From Nymphaea colorata (Eukaryota; Streptophyta; Magnoliopsida; Nymphaeales; Nymphaeaceae): a stretch of DNA of 64,000 nt. The notes below the pieces were generated by a model. The model was not told the origin of the DNA, did no database searches, and saw only the letters and a list, made by a program, of their open reading frames with translations. Positions 59,164-64,000 of this stretch are shown here, in pieces (within the stretch, counting starts at the first letter, position 1; each line of letters starts with the position of its first letter). Position numbers and translations under genes: made by a program. The stretch covers positions 4,269,500-4,333,499 of the forward strand of contig NC_045149.1 of NCBI RefSeq assembly GCF_008831285.2, written 5' to 3'.

Positions 59164-60687
59164 ATGGTTGAAACCAGAAGCCAAAGCAGGAGAAGGAGTG
59201 AAATGGAGCTTGATCAACCTTTTATAGGAGACAGGGGAGAAGAATGCTCCTCAGAAACACCTCCCAAGCTGGAAATAAATGACCCGGAATTTGATGAATA
59301 CAGAAGATTCCGGAAATACATGATCATGTTCAATGAAGAACAAGCGCAGGCAGAAAAAGCCAAAAAGAAAGGGAAGAAAACAAGAAAGTACTCATCAAGC
59401 AGTTCAAACTCTTCTGAAGACGCTACAACATAATCTAGTAGTGAGGAAGAACCGAAAACTCCCAAGAAAGAGAAGAAGGGAGAATCCTGGAAATCAAAAA
59501 ATCCAGGAAGTTGAAAAGAAGTTAAATGCAGTACAACTTAAAGGCAAGAACAAGAGGAATTTCACTTGCGAAGATTTCTACGAAAGCTTCGAAAATGACA
59601 AACACATAAAAAACTTGCCCAAGAAATTTATCAAATTTGATGGCCATGGAGACCCAAAGGCACATTTGGCCATGTTCATTGCTGAATGCTACAAATTCCG
59701 CCACAATCATAGAGCCCTCTTTCGATGTTTCTCCAGAAGCCTAAAAGGAATCGCAGCACAATGGTATCGGGAACACATCAACCCAGTGGAATTGAAAAAT
59801 TTTGACATGTTAATCAACCTTTTCATTGAAAGGTTCATTCAAAACGTTGAAACTGCACCAACGATCACCACATTATGCTATCTAAAACAGAGGCCAGGTG
59901 AAAAGGTGAGAGATTTTATTCAGAGGTGGAGGTCTTCATGCAACAAGATGAGAGACCCAATCTCTCAATCCCATGCACGGGGATTGATCGTAAACAATTT
60001 GACACAACCATTAAGGAGCCTCATTTCCAATGCTCCAATCAAGTCTTCATCGATCTCACTGAGAGGGCAGAATGCATTGAAGCAGGAATTGAGAATGGAG
60101 CTTTTGATGCTGTCATCCCGATAAAAGTAAGGGAAGATACAAAGAAGAATATCAGAAGTCAGAATGCTTCAGCCAACATCGTGGCCAACGCTGTAGCCTT
60201 CAAGAAAGAAAAGTCCGAATATCCCAAGAATAAAGGGGTAATGGACAGAGCTAGTGGCAGTAGTAGTGGCACAAAAAACAAACATTCTGGATGGGGGTAC
60301 GATAGAAAATTCACCCCATTACAACAGAGTTATGAAGAGGTCATGCATATGCTAATCGACAGAGGTACTCTGTTCCTCCCAAAAGTCTCCAACCCCCCAC
60401 CAATGATGGGAAAAAACAAAGAGCAATTCTACAAATTTCATCGCGCTCCAGGACATGATACAGAAGATTGCCTTGTACTTAAAAATATTGTGCAAGATGC
60501 AGTTGACAAAGAAATAATCAAAGAGGACAGTGAACAGCCGGACATTCTCAAGAATCCTTTTCCTAAACATGGCAAAGGAATAGTTTCGATGGTCAGATTT
60601 TCAACAGGTCGTCAAATTATGGTGACAAACAAAAGGGATACAGCGTCCCTGGATTTCCTTAGATTGCTTTTCAAACATGATAAATGA
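59164..60687 (+). pseudogene. Gypsy gag, second reading
   Basis: As 45432-46956, with the same early TAA and +1 shift, plus one extra lost T near 60047 that splits the body into frames ending at 60124 and 60687. Confidence 0.8.
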
Positions 60688-60753
60688 TTCATCAATGCAC
60701 AAACCGGACTGGTTAAACAAGACCATCTGACAGAGATTGATCAGAAGTCACAA

Positions 60754-61386
60754 GTGTGCGACCCTGAACCATTGAAATCCATTTTCAATGAATTGGACCC
60801 CTTACCTGAAGTCAAGAAGGGAGGGTTTAGCCCTAACAGGGGGAATGAATGGGCTTTTGAACTATGTGAAAATAGTCCGATCATATTCTCTGATAAAGAT
60901 CTACCAACTGGAGGCGCCTTGCACATAGTGGTAGAGACAAGGGGCACCAGAGTCTCCCACGTTTTAATTGATGGTGGAGCAAGCCTGAACATCTGTCCAC
61001 AACAAACAACTCGTGAGTTGGGCATAAGACAGGCCGACTATACTCCATCCATAATTTTCATCCATGGATATGACAGGACAGGACAACCATGCCTAGGATG
61101 CATATGTCTGGACTTGAATATTTTTGAGACGTATCATCGGGTTTTATTTCATGTGGTGGATATAGAACCCTCCTTCAACTTGTTGCTTGGCAGGCCATGG
61201 ATCCATGCTACCAATGCAGTTCCCTCCACTCTACATCAGTGTGTCAAATGGACTCACAACGGGAATTCTATAACCATCTATGCAGAGGATAGGGAAAGTC
61301 GGCTTGTACACCCAATGATTCCGGAACCAACATATACAATTGAGGTACCCAGTATTCGAGTCTGCAAAGAGGAAGAAATATCCTAA
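60754..61386 (+). CDS. Gypsy protease region, second reading
   Basis: Same 210-codon block as 47023-47655, with LIDGGASLNICP. Confidence 0.75.
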   Translation: MCDPEPLKSIFNELDPLPEVKKGGFSPNRGNEWAFELCENSPIIFSDKDLPTGGALHIVVETRGTRVSHVLIDGGASLNICPQQTTRELGIRQADYTPSIIFIHGYDRTGQPCLGCICLDLNIFETYHRVLFHVVDIEPSFNLLLGRPWIHATNAVPSTLHQCVKWTHNGNSITIYAEDRESRLVHPMIPEPTYTIEVPSIRVCKEEEIS

Positions 61387-61398
61387 AGTCTTAGCAGA

Positions 61399-62078
61399 TT
61401 GGCCATTCAAAAACCAAAGAAACAGGTATGGGTGAAAAAGGGTACCAAACTTGAAACAAGTTACAAAAGTCATCCGTTGTTCAAGAAATTTTGCCAGAAT
61501 GAGAAAGGATTGGATTTACTCATACACCATGGCTACCAGCCATTAACTGGCCTTGGCAAACATGAAAATATAATCTTGGAACCAGTTACCTTGACAGGAC
61601 AACGAGGCACTCAAGCCTTGGGGTGCCAAAGCTATGAAAAAGTGGATGTTGAGGAAGAATTCAAGCCAGTACCTTTCGTCAAGAGCAATACCATAGGCGG
61701 ATGTTCACAATCAATTTGAATCAACAAATCCGCCATCATTTTGTCATTTTGTCGTCATTGTACTCAAATATACCAAGTGTCTTCATTTTGTAATACATTC
61801 AAAAATACAATGACAAATGCAAATTACTTCCATATACAATGTCTCAAATTTCATCTAACTTCTTTACAATCTTTAGGATGGCATCTGAGGATCAAACATC
61901 AAAAGCTTTTAAGGAGATAAATCCAGAACTCACTGAGGCCGAATGTCCAGAGTTCATCCAAATGAGAAAGCAAGATCAACCATCACCTCTGATTAATGAT
62001 CCGATTGAGGAAATTAACATTGGCACGGAAGAGAGTCTAAAGATTTTACAAATTGGAACAAGTCTCTCAGCAGAATAA
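61399..62078 (+). pseudogene. Gypsy protease-RT linker, second reading
   Basis: As 47668-48358. One extra T near 62046 shifts the end of the acidic segment. Confidence 0.55.
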
Positions 62079-62087
62079 AGAAAAGAG

Positions 62088-62960
62088 TTGATTGACTTCC
62101 TCAAAAAGCATCAAGAAGCCTTTGCGTGGACTTATGAGGACATGCCAGGACTTGATACAAAATTAGTCGAGCATCGACTACCATTGAAACCAGAATGCAA
62201 GCCAATCAAACAAAAGTTGAGGAAACTAGACCCTCGTCTTGAGGGGCAAGTTAAGGAAGGCCTGGAAGACCTACTAAAGGCAGGGTTCATCCGAACAATC
62301 GACTATCCTGAATGGTTAGCAAACATTGTGGTAGTCCCAAAGAAAAATGGCAAAATTCGGCTCTGCATCGATTTCAGAGATTTGAATAAGGCTACACCAA
62401 AGGATGACTACCCACTTCCAAACATTGACTTGTTGGTAGACAGTACCGCAGGTCACGCTATGTTCTCCTTTATGGATGGATATTCTGGTTATATCCAAAT
62501 TAAGTTGGCAGCTTAAGATCAAGCCAAAACATCATTTACAACCCCATGGGGTAACTTCTGCTATACAGTAATGCCATTTGGTTTGAAGAACGTTGGGGCA
62601 ACATATCAAAGGGCTATGACAGCTATTTTTCATGACCAAATGCATCAAATCATGGATGCATATGTAGATGATCTACTAATTAAGTCAAAAACAAGGGAGA
62701 ATCACATCAACATTCTCTCTCAAGTTTTTGATAGACTCTTACAATACAAACTTAGATTGAATCCACAAAAATGTGTACTTGGTGTGGAATCCGGTAAGCT
62801 TTTGGGATTTATGGTCAGCAAAAATGGAATCGAGATGGATCCTTCCAAAGCAAAGGCGATCATCGAAATGTCACCCCCAACAAATCTTAAGGAGCTACGC
62901 AGCTTGCAAGGCAGAATTCAGTCAATCAGAAGGTTTATATCTAATCTCGCCATGAGGTGA
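62088..62960 (+). pseudogene. Gypsy RT, second reading
   Basis: Same RT blocks and the same in-frame TAA (62514-62516). Unlike the first reading, the frame continues past 62873 into the connection region (LKELRSLQGRIQSIRRFISN) before the small deletion near 62957. Confidence 0.85.
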
Positions 62961-64000
62961 AAGGAGTCAAATTTGAATGGGGGCATGAATGTCAAGCCTC
63001 ATTCAAAAAGATCAAGAAGTATCTTCTTTGCCCACCAATTTTAAAACCTCCAATTTTAGGGGAACCTCTACTCCTTTACATCACAGTTAACAATTCAGCC
63101 TGTGGTGGATTTCTGGCTCAATATGAAGAAGGATGTCGAATAGAACATGCCATTTATTACATCAGTAAGACATTTGTGCAGTATGAAAAGAACTACTCGC
63201 ACATGGAAAAAACTTGCTTAGCCTTGGTGTGGATGTGTCAAAAATTAAGGCATTATCTATTGGCTTGTGAAGTTAAAATTTTATCCAAACTTAATCCACT
63301 CAAATATATCCTCGAACAGCCATTTCTGAATGGAAGGATAGCAAAGTGGCAGGTTTTGCTGATGCAATATGATTTGGAATATGTGTCACAAAAATCAATC
63401 AAGGGGCAAGCCATTGCAGACCAATTGGCAGATTTTCCTCTATATGAAGAAATTAGAACAAATGATGATTTTCCAGATGAGCAAATCCTGACAACTGAAC
63501 CAGAGCCGATTTGGGAGATGTACTTTGATGGATCTAAGAGCACAGCTGGGGCAGGCATTGGGATACTTTTCATTACACCAGAAAGGGAAATGATTCCTTA
63601 CTCTCTCAAATTGAATTTTTCCTGCATGCATAATATGGCAGAGTACGAGGCCCTAATCAAAGGACTCAAAATGTTGCTCAAATTTAAAGTGCAGAGAGTT
63701 CGCATTTTTGGAGATTCTCTCTTAGCTGTCAGTCAGGTCAATGGAGATTGGCAAGTCAAAGATCAAAAATTGATCCCATATCAAGAGTTAGCAGCTTCCC
63801 TCTTAAGACAGTTCGAGGAATGTCAACTCTTACATGTCAAAAGAGAATTTAACCCAATAGCAGACGGTTTAGCCAGTTTAGGCTCTACCATTGCCTTCAA
63901 ACCTGGAGAATCTATCAGATCTTTTGAAGTTGGAAGACTCGAACAACCATCTTTTGTCATACCAGAACAGGTGTTGCAAGCAGAAAGTAGAGAAACACCA
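62961..64000 (+). CDS. Gypsy RNase H and second RNase H, second reading, open to window end
   Basis: The frame shows no stop from about 62961 to the window end and contains both RNase H domains described for 49223-50320. The four places where the first reading breaks are intact here, for example KLRHYLLAC near 63241 and GDSLLAVSQ near 63714. Partial at the right edge. Confidence 0.8.

Larger units (their letters stand above)
50986..64000. other. near-identical repeat of 37235-50264, probably a false (assembly) duplication
   Basis: Same order and orientation over 13 kb, beginning in the middle of the Copia RT with no element boundary. The differences I read are almost all single-base indels, mostly in homopolymers: 51436, 52170, 54544, 60047, 62046 and others. 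The pattern is that of overlapping, incompletely polished long-read contigs. Features below inside this span are most likely second readings of the same loci. Confidence 0.85.
53166..64000 (+). mobile_element. second reading of the Tat-type Gypsy element (cut by window end)
   Basis: Same domain order as at 39424 onward: LTR, primer site, ORF1, gag, protease, linker, RT, both RNase H domains. The window stops inside the second RNase H domain. Confidence 0.85.

Noticed and set aside
50986-64000. A true 13 kb tandem duplication of nested retroelements
   Set aside because: It begins mid-gene directly after a 100-N gap. The differences are nearly all one-base indels, and they cluster toward the gap-facing contig ends. 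Overlapping unmerged contigs explain this better.

Overview
This is a 64 kb piece of a flowering-plant nuclear genome. It is AT-rich, has little coding sequence, and is dominated by transposable elements. The only intact host gene I can support is a seven-exon cysteine-rich receptor-like kinase (CRK, DUF26 family) on the minus strand. Its exons can be placed base by base from the splice junctions and add up to an uninterrupted 676-codon frame. The species cannot be fixed from the sequence.

Layout. 1-6.4 kb: AT-rich DNA with microsatellites, two small tandem repeats and a promoter-like block that may be an old LTR. 6.5-12.3 kb: a long, diverged tandem array with a unit of about 114 bp (roughly 45-50 units), matching no coding sequence. 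12.3-18.3 kb: intergenic DNA with a broken CRK exon, three small TIR elements with target-site duplications, a SINE-like block and a diverged duplicated flank. 18.3-25.3 kb: the CRK gene, whose fourth intron holds a 2.7 kb 5'-truncated LINE in the opposite orientation. 26.3-31.5 kb: a complete hAT transposon (5,183 bp) with matching ends and a perfect 8-bp target duplication. Its transposase is recognisable but broken, and it carries an antisense fragment that looks like part of a host P-loop kinase gene. 31.5-35.5 kb: GC-richer decayed retroelement-like DNA. 35.5-39.4 kb: a complete but gag-less Copia element on the minus strand. 39.4-50.9 kb: a large Ty3/Gypsy element of the Tat type (second RNase H domain, LTR of about 3.8 kb) with an intact extra ORF coding for a plant mobile domain protein ahead of gag.

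The sequence then meets exactly 100 Ns (50886-50985). Everything after the gap (50986-64000) repeats 37235-50264 in the same order. The differences I saw are almost all one-base indels, mostly in homopolymers. They are densest near the contig ends that face the gap. This looks like two overlapping contigs that were not merged, not a biological duplication, so the Copia and Gypsy features after the gap are most likely the same loci read twice.

How the parts relate: nesting gives a rough order of events. The Copia element sits inside an older open frame that can be followed across its insertion site. The LINE sits in an intron without harming the CRK frame. The CRK fragment at 13.8 kb suggests that a local CRK cluster once existed. 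The most interesting objects are the plant-mobile-domain ORF inside a Tat retrotransposon, the host-gene fragment inside the hAT element, and the 114-bp array.
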